A stretch of 64,000 bases of DNA, taken from NCBI RefSeq assembly GCF_024713975.1, contig NC_091094.1, positions 17,827,001 to 17,891,000 on the forward strand, given 5' to 3'. Positions 42,536-53,878 of this stretch are shown here, in pieces. The DNA is from Paralichthys olivaceus. Lineage: Eukaryota > Chordata > Actinopteri > Pleuronectiformes > Paralichthyidae. The translations under genes were made by a program, and so were the position numbers. Numbering within the stretch: position 1 is the first letter of the stretch; every line of letters begins with the position of its first letter. The notes under the pieces are model-generated. The model did no database searches. It saw only the letters and a list, made by a program, of their open reading frames with translations, and had not been told where the DNA came from.

Positions 42536-45500
42536 ATGCCGAAAGTGAAGAGATCCAGAGGAGGTGGAGGAGGAGGAGGAGGAGGAGGTGGAGGAGCAGC
42601 AGCAGCCGTGACGCTGGCTGACCAGATCCTACAGGCCGACACGGTGCGAGCCCGGGGCCGAGTGAAGCTCAGGGACAGCCGGGAAGAGAACGAGGACAAG
42701 TACGTGGACGAGCGACTGTCGAGGAAGATCTTACAGCAGGCCCGGATCCAGCAAGAGGAGCTGCAGACCGAGTATGGTGTGGCACCGGAGAAGAAGAAGA
42801 CACCGGTCACTGTCCTCGGTAAATACAACCACCAACTATCTGCTGCTTCGTGGTACATGTGGCTTTTAAACCTGTGGACGAGAGCCACTAAATCGACAGA
42901 AATGTGAATGAAGACTGGTGTGGCAGGACACAAGAACAGAATTAGTTATTATTTAACAGGCGTTAAATAGAACTACTCATTTAATGTTTGTGTTGGTCAC
43001 ATAGTTGAAATGACACTATGGTCAAAAGTATGTGGACACTTTGCTCTTTGGATTTTCTGCTGTTGTTTCAGCTTCTGGACACACTCATCACTTGGTTCGG
43101 GTTAAGAGACACCTTGATGCTACACAAATGACCATATATTTATCTCTCAAGAGGCTTCAGAGTAAAACAACTTGAAGAATCCTTATTGATCTCTCCTTCC
43201 TCCTATTGGACATGAATGATAGAAACATTGAAATAATGAAAATGTTAATAGAAGCATCTATCATATCATTTCTTCTGCTTGAGTACAGTATATCTTATCT
43301 CTCAAAGCACTTAATGCTAAGTCACATTCATCCATTCATACAACACTACTTAATGCTCCGCATTCATCCGCAGTCACTCACTCTCTAATGGAATCGCTCC
43401 GTCAGAGTCAATTTGGGATTCAGTGCCCAATGACACTTCAGCATGCAGACTGGAGGAGCCCGGGATTGAACCACAGAACCTCAGTGGACATCCCACTCCT
43501 AAGCTACAGCCACTAAACACATTTCTAAGTTTGAGAGTGCTGCACAAACCCTGACCCCATCCCCATCTGTTATTAATAGGACAAGTGAGAGCAAGGTTTT
43601 ATCTCCCAACATCAGTGGCCAACCTCTTAATGTTCCTGCTGCTGTAAAGGACCACATCTCTTTTGCCAGGTTCCAAATTCTTGGGAGAAACTTTCCCAGA
43701 AGAGTTGAGGCCCTTTGTAGCAAGCAGCATGTTGATGCCCATGGTTCAGGAGTGAAATGTTCAGTACATACCTATGGGTGTAATGTTTGATTAACCATGC
43801 ACTTTTGGCCACTGTCATTACTATAATTAGTTTTTTACTGCTAGTTTCAAAATTTTTGTAAGATAATCATTTTTGTGATTATCTTTATCCTGCATGTGTA
43901 CGAATTGATTATGTTTGATATTGTAAAGCGCCATCAGAATTTAGTCTTACAAACGTTACTCGACCGTGAGGTGTATTTTGTTAACATATGTGTGACCATG
44001 TCTTGTCATCATACTTTAGGGTCTGGCTCTCAGGATGCAGATTCAGATGAGGAGTGGCCAGCACTGGGACAAGCAGGTGCTGGAGACAGCGATGCTGAGT
44101 GTGACACAGAGATCGTGGTTGACCCTGACGACGAGAAGGCCATGGAGATGTTCATGAATAAGAACCCGCCAGTGAGGCAAGCCACGAAACAAGCCTGACT
44201 TAACCTCAGAAGTATCTGTGCACTGAAATGATTCAAAGTAGATGATCTTCTTTAAATGCTGAGCTTCTGTGTTATTTTCATGGCTCACTCAGACGGACCT
44301 TGGCTGATATCATCATGGAGAAGATCACAGAGAAGCAGACCGAGGTAGGAACTCTGATGTCAGAGGTGTCGGGATGTCCGATGCCCCAGTTGGACCCGAG
44401 GATAGTAGAAGTGTACAGAGGTGTCAATAAGGTGAGTCGTCCTAAAACATAGTACCTGTACCTGCACAGGTGAACAAATGTTTGAACATGTAGAGGAACA
44501 TAAAGTCAGATGATTTCGTACAGGGCACATCATAGTCACTGAATAAAAATCACTTGATCAAGGCTCGCGCAGTCACAGGATCATCTTAACTCAGCACCTG
44601 TAGGAGATTTCAGAGTGACACATGAGGCATCGCCCCCAACAAGCAGCATTTGGTGTAAATGGTGTTCTTGATTTGTAATCACAGTTTTTCTTCAGGCTTG
44701 TGTTGGCAAAAAAAACCAACACATTAAGATACCCATGAGTAACTAGCCCACAATGATGACAATGTGATTTCTGCCTGATATACCTGGACAAACATATATT
44801 TACTCATTGCTCAAATCTTGTATGATTCCTCATGTTAATAGTTCAATTGAATTGCATTGTTTTGCAATAACCAATGGGATTCTTAGTGTTAAGTATTAAA
44901 TTAAAAGATCCTTTTTGTTGTTTTGCTTCAGGTTCTGTCAAGATATCGCAGCGGTAAATTACCAAAGGCCTTTAAAATAATCCCTGCACTTGCAAACTGG
45001 GAGCAGGTTCTATATTTGACTGAGCCTGAAACCTGGACAGCTGCTGCCATGTATCAGGCAACAAGGTGAGCCCCCAGAGTGTTATTTAAAATAACAGACA
45101 TAGAATGATGATATTTTAATACAGTACAGTGAAATAACTCTTCTTTGCTTTTCTCATAGAATCTTCTCCTCCAATCTGAAAGAACGAATGGCCCAGAGAT
45201 TTTACAACTTGGTGTTGCTGCCCAGAGTACGAGATGATATTGCAGAGTACAAGCGACTCAACTTCCATCTGTACAGTGCCCTGAAAAAAGCCTTGTTCAA
45301 ACCAGGAGCCTGGTTTAAAGGTGAGACAACCGAGCGTTACATCGGAGACACACTTTAACTCTGTCCAAGGCGAAAAAACACACCCGACAACTCTTAAAGA
45401 CATCTTGATCTATTTTTTTCACTTTCTTTAACATAGCAAGATATATAACATTGTTGGAGATTTCTCTGAAAATAATTCATGGATCAATCATGTTTATGGG

Positions 45501-48072
45501 ACCGATATTTATGATTGTGTGTGTGCAATTGGTTGCCGATCCACCAAAAAAGTAGTTTCATAAAGGCACTGTTGGGCCTCATAATCTACTGACTGCCATT
45601 CTAGTTGTTAATCAAAATTAATTCCCAATGCAGCTTTAGTATTTTTACCTCATTGTTGAGGACTGTTTCTGATTTTTCATAGTTCTCCCAGTGAGATGGA
45701 AACTAAAATCCTGTGTCCTCTGACACAAGAGGACAAGCTTAGAGTAAAATGTGAATCTGAATTGTTCATTAAAGCCTGATTGTCCATCACCATCAGTCAT
45801 ATTCCTCTACCCGTCCTTAGTATTGTTGAAAATCAATGATGAGCTCAAGCATTTTGTTTAGCTGAAATCCTGATCTGCCTTGCAGGCTTGTGGACAGTCA
45901 TTGTGTGTCATTGAATGCTCAGTGAATGCCAGGCTAAGCTCCACTCACACTCGACATTTCAAAATAAGTGGGGACAGTGAACGAATAAGAGGATTTGACA
46001 GAGGAAGAAAATATGAGCTTTCTGGGACATGTCACATTTCTCATCTCTGCACTAAATTTAGAATTTTTATTCTGAGGATTATCTGGTGTCCACAGGGTAA
46101 ATAACACCATTGGTTCTGGAAGCACAGTAATTAACACACTCTAAATTTGGGTCAACTCATCCTTCACATTTCTAGAATCTCATTCGGCCAATGGTTGCTG
46201 AAGATAATTTTCTGTCTTTAATCTCGTCAGTCCTGTTTGTCCCAGTTTGATAGAACGGTTTTCCCAAAACATCCAGTATATATACCCATCCCATATATTG
46301 AAATCCACCAGTGTGAGATAACACCACTAAGTGGCAGTGTCACACACCAATGAACTGTATTACCACTTTCAGAATGAGTGTGGGGGGTGCTAAATTACCA
46401 CTAGAGGGCAGCATTTACCATTAATTATTCTGTTTTTTAAGGGGAATTTATTTTGCAGATTTACAAAATAAATATTTGTTGAATGAGTTAGGAGTAACAC
46501 AGTTGGTTTTATGTTTTTCATGTTATACATACAATGCAGGTTCTGAAACAATGCAATAGTCATACCCAAAAAAGCTTTTCTTCTACAAGATTAGTTTTGG
46601 TTTTGTTGGTTTGTGTCATGTTTTGTGCAAATATGACAAAAGCAAACAAAGTTGCCCACTAGTGACTGAGGTTTATGTACAGTGTAGCATTATTTCACCT
46701 CTGGTATTAGATTGTAGTCAGTGCAGAAACTGTTAAACTGCCAACTTCTTCAAAATTAGAACTGGTATTAGATATGACTGTTTTTTAACAGTCTGCATCA
46801 AAGTACATCTTATTTTAATATTGTGCATGTACATGAAGTACAAGCTAAGTTTTTATTAAAGGGTCACTGAACCGGTTTCATCGATCAAAGTCTAATTACC
46901 TTTCCCTGGAAGAACAGCCATTGTGTAATGTGCTCTTTGGCTCAAAGAGGAAATTCCTCTTGTAATATAACCAGATATCTACAAACAGAAAGTCTGCATC
47001 ACAAATGCAATGAGGGTGTAAAACCAAGCTCTCTGTGTTCACTGTTACAGTATACAGTATCCGACGTGTTGCATAACAATATGGATGGGCCTGAAAACTA
47101 AACTCGCATGAATTCTTGACGTAATCTTCAGTGTGGCACTCCATAATGGATTTAGTGTTACTGGTATTGTCAGTGTACAGCCAGCTCCGTCAGTCATGCT
47201 GCCTTCATAGGTTCTTCAATGATCTGAACACTTGCAAGTCATTAATGTGAGAAGCTTTCCTATTCACACTTTATGATACAAAGTGTGAAAGTTGTTCTGA
47301 GCTGTTGTTCTGATGTTCTGAACTTTACCCATATTGTGGGTTTTCCTGCATCAATTTCTGACCTTTTCAAAAAATCTGTCCAACATCTAATGGAAGTTCA
47401 GCACTGCAGGAATACTCTTTAATACTTTGTATTGCTTCTCTCACACAGGTATTCTGATTCCTTTGTGTGAATCTGGGACATGTACTCTCAGAGAAGCCAT
47501 CATCATCGGCAGCATACTCACAAAGTGCTCAATCCCTGTGCTCCACTCTAGGTGAGGTTTCCTTTCCCTGACACACACCAGCAGACAGATGTTGGCATCT
47601 TTAACCTTTGGGTTTAACCGGTCGTCCTTTTCATTGTTTTTTTTTTGGCTAGTTAAAGCAAAGTCAATATTACATAACATGAAAAGTTGTATAACATGAA
47701 CAATCTTTGTGTTTCAGCGCTGCGATGCTTAAGTTGGCAGAGATGGAGTATAACGGCGCCAACAGCATTTTCCTGCGTCTCTTGCTTGACAAAAAATACG
47801 CCCTGCCTTTCCGTGTCCTAGACGCCTTGGTGGCCCACTTCCTGTCCTTCCGCAATGAAAAACGTGTGCTTCCTGTTCTGTGGCATCAGAGTTTACTCAC
47901 CCTGGCTCAGCGCTACAAGGCTGACCTGGCCTATGAACAGAAGACAGCACTGCTGGAGCTGCTTAAGATACAAACACACCCTCAGGTCACCGCAGAGATT
48001 CGCAGAGAACTGCAAAACTCAGAGTCACGGGATATCGAGATCGGGCTTCCTGTTACAGTGGAAATGGATTGA
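42536..48072 (+). CDS. bysl: Bystin (40S ribosome assembly factor, yeast Enp1)
   Basis: Exons 42536-42818, 44020-44176, 44293-44431, 44932-45065, 45160-45320, 47449-47551 and 47718-48072 make 443 residues and TGA (human 437). After a basic start with a 12-residue glycine run and AAAA (residues 9-24) comes [15 protein letters not shown], an acidic patch (DADSDEEWP), then the conserved bystin domain: [71 protein letters not shown]. Bystin acts in the nucleolus and on pre-40S particles in 18S rRNA maturation. The intron after 44176 must use a GC donor (AG then GCAAGC) to give [11 protein letters not shown]; the nearby GT at 44172 would break the frame. ATTAAA at 48395-48400 may be the poly(A) signal. 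Confidence 0.97.
43400..43511 (-). repeat. tRNA-derived SINE, minus strand
   Basis: The reverse complement begins GGCTGTAGCTTAGGAGTGGG (A-box region), has GGTTCAATCCCGG (B-box) and continues CTCCTCCAGTCTGCATGC. Same family as 27920-28031. It lies in bysl intron 1, where a hAT-like phrase (TGGTCAAAAGTATGTGGACA, about 43019) is also present. Confidence 0.7.
45395..45625 (+). repeat. Partial copy of the interspersed repeat seen at 61861
   Basis: TTTCACTTTCTTTAACAT, AATAATTCATGGATC and ACTGTTGGGCCT follow each other in the same order as in common fish copies of this repeat. Degraded; in bysl intron 5. Confidence 0.5.
46398..46412 (+). promoter_or_regulatory. Candidate CTCF site in bysl intron 5
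   Basis: CCACTAGAGGGCAGC is an exact match to the CTCF core consensus, forward orientation. A weaker look-alike (CCACTAAGTGGCAGTG) is about 75 bp upstream. Motif evidence only. Confidence 0.5.
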
Positions 48073-49208
48073 GGATTCAGCCCAGTCTGGTGCATCCTCC
48101 GCCTCCTCCTCTAATGCAAATGAATAATGTTTTCTTCAGCATGGAGACAGATTTATTAGAGCTGACTTCATTGATCTTCCTGTTCTGTGAAAGGACAGTT
48201 TCAAAGATGTGACTCATTACATTGTATCAGAGCTATAATTCTGTTCTTCTGCTCAGATGAGATCACACAGTTAAAAATGCCCATCAGCAATGACATATTT
48301 TCATATCGTGAATCTGTTGCAGTGAAGTAATTGCCTGGAAATACAAAGACTGGTATTTGTGTTCATTTAATGAAGTTGTGTTGCAAATATTTGGATTAAA
48401 AACCAAACTGAATCCTTCACAGTTGGTCAGGGATCGTTTGTGTCTCAACATTTGAAGTTTGCAACTTTTTAAGAAATACATAAAAAAGGAAAGATTTCAA
48501 AACAGAAACGAAGGATGGCCGACAACACGTGAGTAGCTCAGAGAGGGTGTGGTACTTATTTACGTTTTAGGGTTGCATGGTAATCTGAATTATCATGATG
48601 TTATTGTTGGTTTGGCAACAAATAAATAATTCCTGATGACATTTTTAATTTGCTATCAAGTTACATAACAATTATATAATTCAACAGTTCCCGCACAGAG
48701 AGAAAACTCCCCTTTAACAGGAAGAAACCTCAGACAAGGTGTGATCGGAACTCTACCTCAACCGGTTGGACTGAGAGGAGAAACAGATATTAATAGATGT
48801 GATGTTATTAATGATCACAGCACAAGTCATTAATAATGATAATGATAAATAATTAGTTGATTAAAAAAAACAATGTAGAAAATGTCTTACAGTCAATACC
48901 TGAAAAATAACTTAAAGCTTCTGTTTGAGCTTCGGGTATTTGATTACATTCAACATTTAGTCCTGTTAATCTGTTTGCATTAATGGCGAAGGAGCAAACA
49001 CTAAATGTGTTTTTTTCTGACAGCAGAAATAAAGTTTTGGTATTTGATTAAAAAAACAATTTGTCACATTCGGATCCTTTTAAAGATGGCGGCGGTGTGA
49101 GCGCTCTGACGGCCTTTAGCTTAGCCTGCTAACTCAAGTTAGATTTGTCAGCAGCCAGGTCCTCGGATTGTTGTAACTTCTCGTTACACACTGAATGTGT
49201 CTGTGCAA
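48073..49208. other. bysl 3' UTR and ccndx promoter/5' UTR
   Basis: 48073 to about 48420 is probable bysl 3' UTR. About 48430-49060 is AT-rich with no feature recognised. From about 49080 a small CpG-containing patch (GATGGCGGCGG, YY1-like AAGATGGCGG) leads into the cyclin gene. Confidence 0.5.
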
Positions 49209-51607
49209 ATGGATCTACAGCTTCAAAATGGCTCCTCGGAAGTCACCGGGGAAACGGACCGTGTTAGGATGATCCGGGCGCACAGCGACCCCGCGGTGAC
49301 CGGCGACCCCCGGGCACTGCGCACCCTGGCGGCCCTGGAGAGCCCCGGCCACGTTCCCCCCGACTCAGACAGAGTGCCGACGGACGTAAAGCCGAAGATG
49401 AGGAGGACTCTGGTGGTGTGGATGTTACAGGTGCTCTACTCGTCCACGTTGTCACCAAACTCAAGCCAGCGCCATGTATCTGATTCTAGTGTCTTTGTGC
49501 CTGGCAGGTGTGTGAGGAGCAGCAGTGTGAGCAGGAGGTGTTCCCGCTGGCCACCCACTACCTGGACTCGTACCTGAACACATGCGCCATCGACAAGAAC
49601 CACCTGCAGCTTTTAGGGACTGTCTGCATGTCTCTGGCCTCCAAGATGAGAGACACCGTCCCCCTGACTGCCAGCATGCTCTGCATCTACGCAGACAACT
49701 CGATAACAGCGTCAGACATCCTGGTAAAGAGCTCACCTCTACCTCAGTTACATGCAGGATATAAAGTCCTGATATAAAGGGGGGGCAGGCACTATAGTAT
49801 TGTTAAATGACATCACTAACAATCTAATTTACCATTTGAAAAACCATCACACGTGAGAGCACAAGGACTTCACCGAGGTGAAGGGAAAAGAGGACGAATT
49901 GCAGCAGCAAACTTTGGAAACTGAATTTGAATTGTGCAATAAGACAAAGCAAGAGAGATAGCAAACACACTTGTCGAGTTCATTCTTGTGTATTTGTAGA
50001 TTTGTCTATTCATTTTCAGGTATGAATGCCAAACTAGATACTGTAGATATAAACTTAATGCACTGGCATCAGATCAGAGCTCAGAATTGTCCAAAGTCCA
50101 GGTATCAGACTCAGGAAGGAAAAATTGGTATCAGTACATCTGTTGTGCAAGTGTTATTGCAGGGGCCTTTTGATGGTGGCTTGGTTGATAGGAATGTGTG
50201 TGCGTGTGCGTGCGTGCATGCGTGCGTGCATGCGTGTGTGCATGCGTGTGTGCGTGTGTGTGTTGCAGCATTGGGAGATGGAGGTGGTGTCCAGGTTGGA
50301 CTGGTGTCTGGCCTCCGTGGTTCCCTCTGACTTCCTTGAGCCGATTCTCCATGCTCTCCCCTTTGTTCGGCCCCCCCACTTCCCAAACGTGCGCAGGCGT
50401 TTTCACTCCTACGTTGCTCTGGCCGCCACTGGTGAGTTACGTAAGTCAGTTACCAACACTTGAGATGGTTTTTACAAATAAAATGTAACAGTTGGCAAAA
50501 TGCGTAATTTTTCCTGCATTCAATTATTCCAATTTATTATTCCAGTGCAATAAAAGCAATATTGCACCCTTTATAAAAGATAGAAAGAATGAGAACATTT
50601 TTTTGTTAGTGAGCACTGAAGGTGACTGGTGAAATTTAATGACTTTCCACGTGGTGAACAATGGACGCAAAGCTTTGATTACGATGTGTCAGCAGTTCAT
50701 TTAGGAGACAGAGAGCTGAGTTTGTGTTATCCTGTATTGTCTGCTGTGAAAGACCTGCGTCCCCGACCTTTCAGCTGGCTGATTTCCCACAAATCTCTGT
50801 GATGCTGCCCGAGGCAACAGATCCCAGTCAGTTAGAGCTGGTTTAGACACACAATGACATTACAACCCATAAAATGAAGACGATTCCCGGCTCCCGACAG
50901 TGTAAACCCATTCAAAATGTGTCTGAGGAGGGATTGAATGGTAGACTTTTTGTCTCAGTGTTCCTCCTGCCTCAAGCAATTAGGATATTGTATCAGTTTA
51001 TCAGGTTTTGGGAAATTCCTGGTTCTGAGTTCTTCCTTTTGTCTGTCAGGGTGTGTCTATAATGGAGGCATCCATCTGTCTGTATGTCAAACATCTAACT
51101 TTTACTGACTTTCTCGCTGTTATCATTGTTAAATAGTCCGAGCCGGTATTGTTTACATTGTGTGTATCTTCAGACCACAGGTTCTCAACATTCTTGCCCT
51201 CCACTGTTGCCTGTGCCTGTGTGAGCGTCACCATGCAGAGCGTAAAGTTAGAGGACGCTGCCGTCTCCTCTGATTGGCCCATGAAGTTTTTGGCCAACCT
51301 TTTGGCCATTGATCTGGTAAGTTTAATGTTTAACTGACATTTTCAGATATTATCTCTCCTGACTTTGCCCTGTTGTCAGAAGTGGCGTGTTTGTGATCAT
51401 TTTGCAAGAACTTTGATCAAACAGTCGGAGAAGAACAAACAAACTGATATTGGTAAAAATCCATAAGGATAAGTGTGTTCATGACTCAATGCTTATGTTT
51501 TTAAATCTGACCCTGAACAGAACTCACTCCTTCTCTGCTACGATCAGCTGTGGAGTGTGCTGGAGCTCAGCCTGCCCTTCCACTCTCAGGACAGTGTTTG
51601 CAGATAG
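49209..51607 (+). CDS. ccndx: Divergent D-type cyclin (probably cyclin Dx; ccnd3-like position)
   Basis: Exons 49209-49430, 49508-49723, 50269-50431, 51174-51316 and 51521-51607 give 276 residues and TAG. The five-exon plan and border positions are those of D cyclins (first border just before VCEEQ). The cyclin box is clear: [62 protein letters not shown] cyclins activate CDK4/6 to phosphorylate RB. Two usual features are absent: the N-terminal LxCxE RB-docking motif (start reads [11 protein letters not shown]) and the C-terminal Thr-Pro degron (end reads SQDSVCR). In human CCND3 lies next to BYSL, but this protein is too divergent for a typical fish ccnd3, so ccndx is preferred; the symbol is uncertain. 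An ATG at 49195 opens a short overlapping frame upstream. Confidence 0.88.
50194..50263 (+). repeat. (GTGC/GTGT)n microsatellite next to a splice acceptor
   Basis: An alternating purine-pyrimidine run reaches to within a few bases of the exon 3 acceptor (TGTTGCAG, 50268) of the cyclin gene. It takes the place of a normal pyrimidine tract. Confidence 0.85.
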
Positions 51608-51733
51608 AGATCACGCAGCTCAGAGATCAGCTCCACCCCTGCTGACATTCAAGACGTTGCATTGACACTGCTGACATCTCTCCAGGAAATGTTGCAAAAA
51701 AACTCCTTGCTGCCTTGAGTAGACCAGATAAAT

Positions 51734-51739
51734 ATTAAA
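51734..51739 (+). terminator. ccndx: ccndx polyadenylation signal (candidate)
   Basis: ATTAAA 127 nt after the stop. The nuak2 3' end (minus) appears about 350 bp further on, so the two genes converge closely. Confidence 0.4.
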
Positions 51740-52083
51740 AGTGCAGCATAGAACGAGAGGCCTAAATGCCAGGCCGAGTTGGCGTTGACATCTGTTTTAA
51801 ATGTTCATCCTGTTGCTGTGTTTTATAATTGCAACTTTGAAAGACATTTTTATTATCTTTTCAACCATTTTGTGCTAATAAGAGTTTAATCCTTACAGCA
51901 ATGTTTGCATCATTTTCTATTCATATGTATTTTGCATTTGTCTGGGTTCTGCTGAAATTGTAATTTTAGTTTTATATATGCAGGTTTCTGTTTAAATGAA
52001 TGTTTCACTGTGATATAAAACATGCATATGTGCAGAGGATCAGTAACAACATTAACCAGCACTAGAGTTCTTTGTCATTTTTT

Positions 52084-52089
52084 TTTATT
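52084..52089 (-). terminator. nuak2: nuak2 polyadenylation signal (candidate)
   Basis: TTTATT on plus reads AATAAA on minus, about 1.8 kb after the nuak2 stop. 52090-53878 holds no gene and would be the nuak2 3' UTR. A nearer AATAAA was not confidently placed. Confidence 0.45.
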
Positions 52090-53878
52090 GATTTCCTCAG
52101 ACCGGGCACAATAACTTGGCAGATCACATGCTCATAGAAATGATAAGCCAGTTCACTTTGGCAAACAAGGTTTTTGTTGCAGAGAAAAAAAAAATATAAG
52201 CAGAGCCAGATGCACATTAAATTATACATAAACGACTCCATTCTTTCCCTGTGTCACACATCACTATAAAATAAACCAGTTATCTGTGATAAGAAAAGCT
52301 CATACAAATCCTCCAGATTCCAGTTGGGATTAAGGACTTCCTTGGTTGAGCCTCATGGTGTGCCAAAAAGTCTTTACATTCAGAATTCGAAAAAACAGCA
52401 TGTTGGGCAACTCGTGTTATATGGTTGTAATACTCAAATGACAGCTGGTAAATGAATTGTATGGTTATCAGGTTTCGATGGTTGGATAAAGTGCTGTTCT
52501 AGGCCCTGGCTCAATGTACTAACCAATCATCAAACAGCAGAATACTGATGTACCCATCTCTGACCACCAGGGGGTATTTCAAAAAACAGGAACCAGATAA
52601 CTTTAAAACGTGGCGTGAAATACACCATCTTGTCAAACATAATGATTGGTCTGCATGATTTGTAATTTTGAATCTAATATAAGTTTTACCAGTTTGAGCC
52701 ATCAGGATGCAGCAGAGTTAACTTTTAATCTACAATGGCTTTCAAATTAAAAGTTCAACCCGAGCTCCATGACTGATCCTCAAAACTCAGTTGAAAGGTG
52801 ACACATTACAGACAGCGTGCACCAGTTTTCTGCGGCTCATGGTTTACTTTCAAATGCAAGTTGTTGTTTTTCAAATTCCAACTTCTGCCCTTCGAATTGG
52901 ACTTAAACTGCCCCACCTCTCCTGTGAAAACTGCCACCTGCACACACAGAGTCAGAGGCCACCTGTGCACTTAATATCTTCCCAGGGTTAGGAGCTCAAA
53001 GCCGGTTCTGCTGGTTACACTTGTCATGACTCAAATGTGCCATGATAATTATTCAAGTCATTATCCAAACAAATGATTAAAAAAGCAGATTTAAAAACAC
53101 TGAGAGCTGAAGTCCCTGTAACAAACAAACAAACGTCCACTTGGCACTTTTTTCTAGCGCTTTAAATAAAGACGAACAAAACGATGCAATAACATGAATT
53201 CTTTGGTTTCCATGAAATGTCATTTTAAACTCATTGAAATCTGTTTTATATGATGCATGAAGCAGTCCTAACATTAAACCTGTGATATTGCTGTGATCCT
53301 AAAGAAACATAAAGTTGACATGTGATCAATGACCAGAAATCTAGAATCCAAAAGAGCGATGAAACTAAGAAGTTTTCAAACTGACCTGAACCGACACACA
53401 CTAAGTATTCTGCAGTCTAAGCAATAAAAGCGATATTCAACCCAAGTTCTACTGTGATTCTGTCAAAAGACCGTTTTCTAATTTACTAAGTAAAAGTTTT
53501 GAAAACTCAGACCAGTGTTTTGGTTTAATTGTGAATTTGCTCTCATGTTCTCAACTGATAAACAGCAGCCCTCTTCTCCTGAGAATCTTTGAAATTGACT
53601 TTTTCAATGGCACGTCAGTTTTGTAAAAAAACACTGTGCCCTCTGGTTATATTTGAACGCATCATTTATTGTCCACCATCTTAAATACAATCTGGTGTTT
53701 AACAAGATGCCTCCTCCCTTTTTGGTGCTGTGCAATTCAAGCCAAAAAATGATTTAACGCACTGGTAGTTTCGCATGATGCACTTTGGCTGTCATGTCTT
53801 CAGTAGTTGAGTCATTTAATGAAAATACTGGATAAAAAGACAATTCTTTCGTCAGCGTCCTTTACTAATGGTGCGTCT

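Noticed and set aside
50111-50406. Thr/His- and Cys/Val-rich frames near 50.2 kb
   Set aside because: Translations of the GT/GC repeat; only 50269-50431 is a real exon.
52560-52580. CTCF-like CCACCAGGGGG near 52.57 kb
   Set aside because: Lacks the GGC core after the G-run, so the match is partial.
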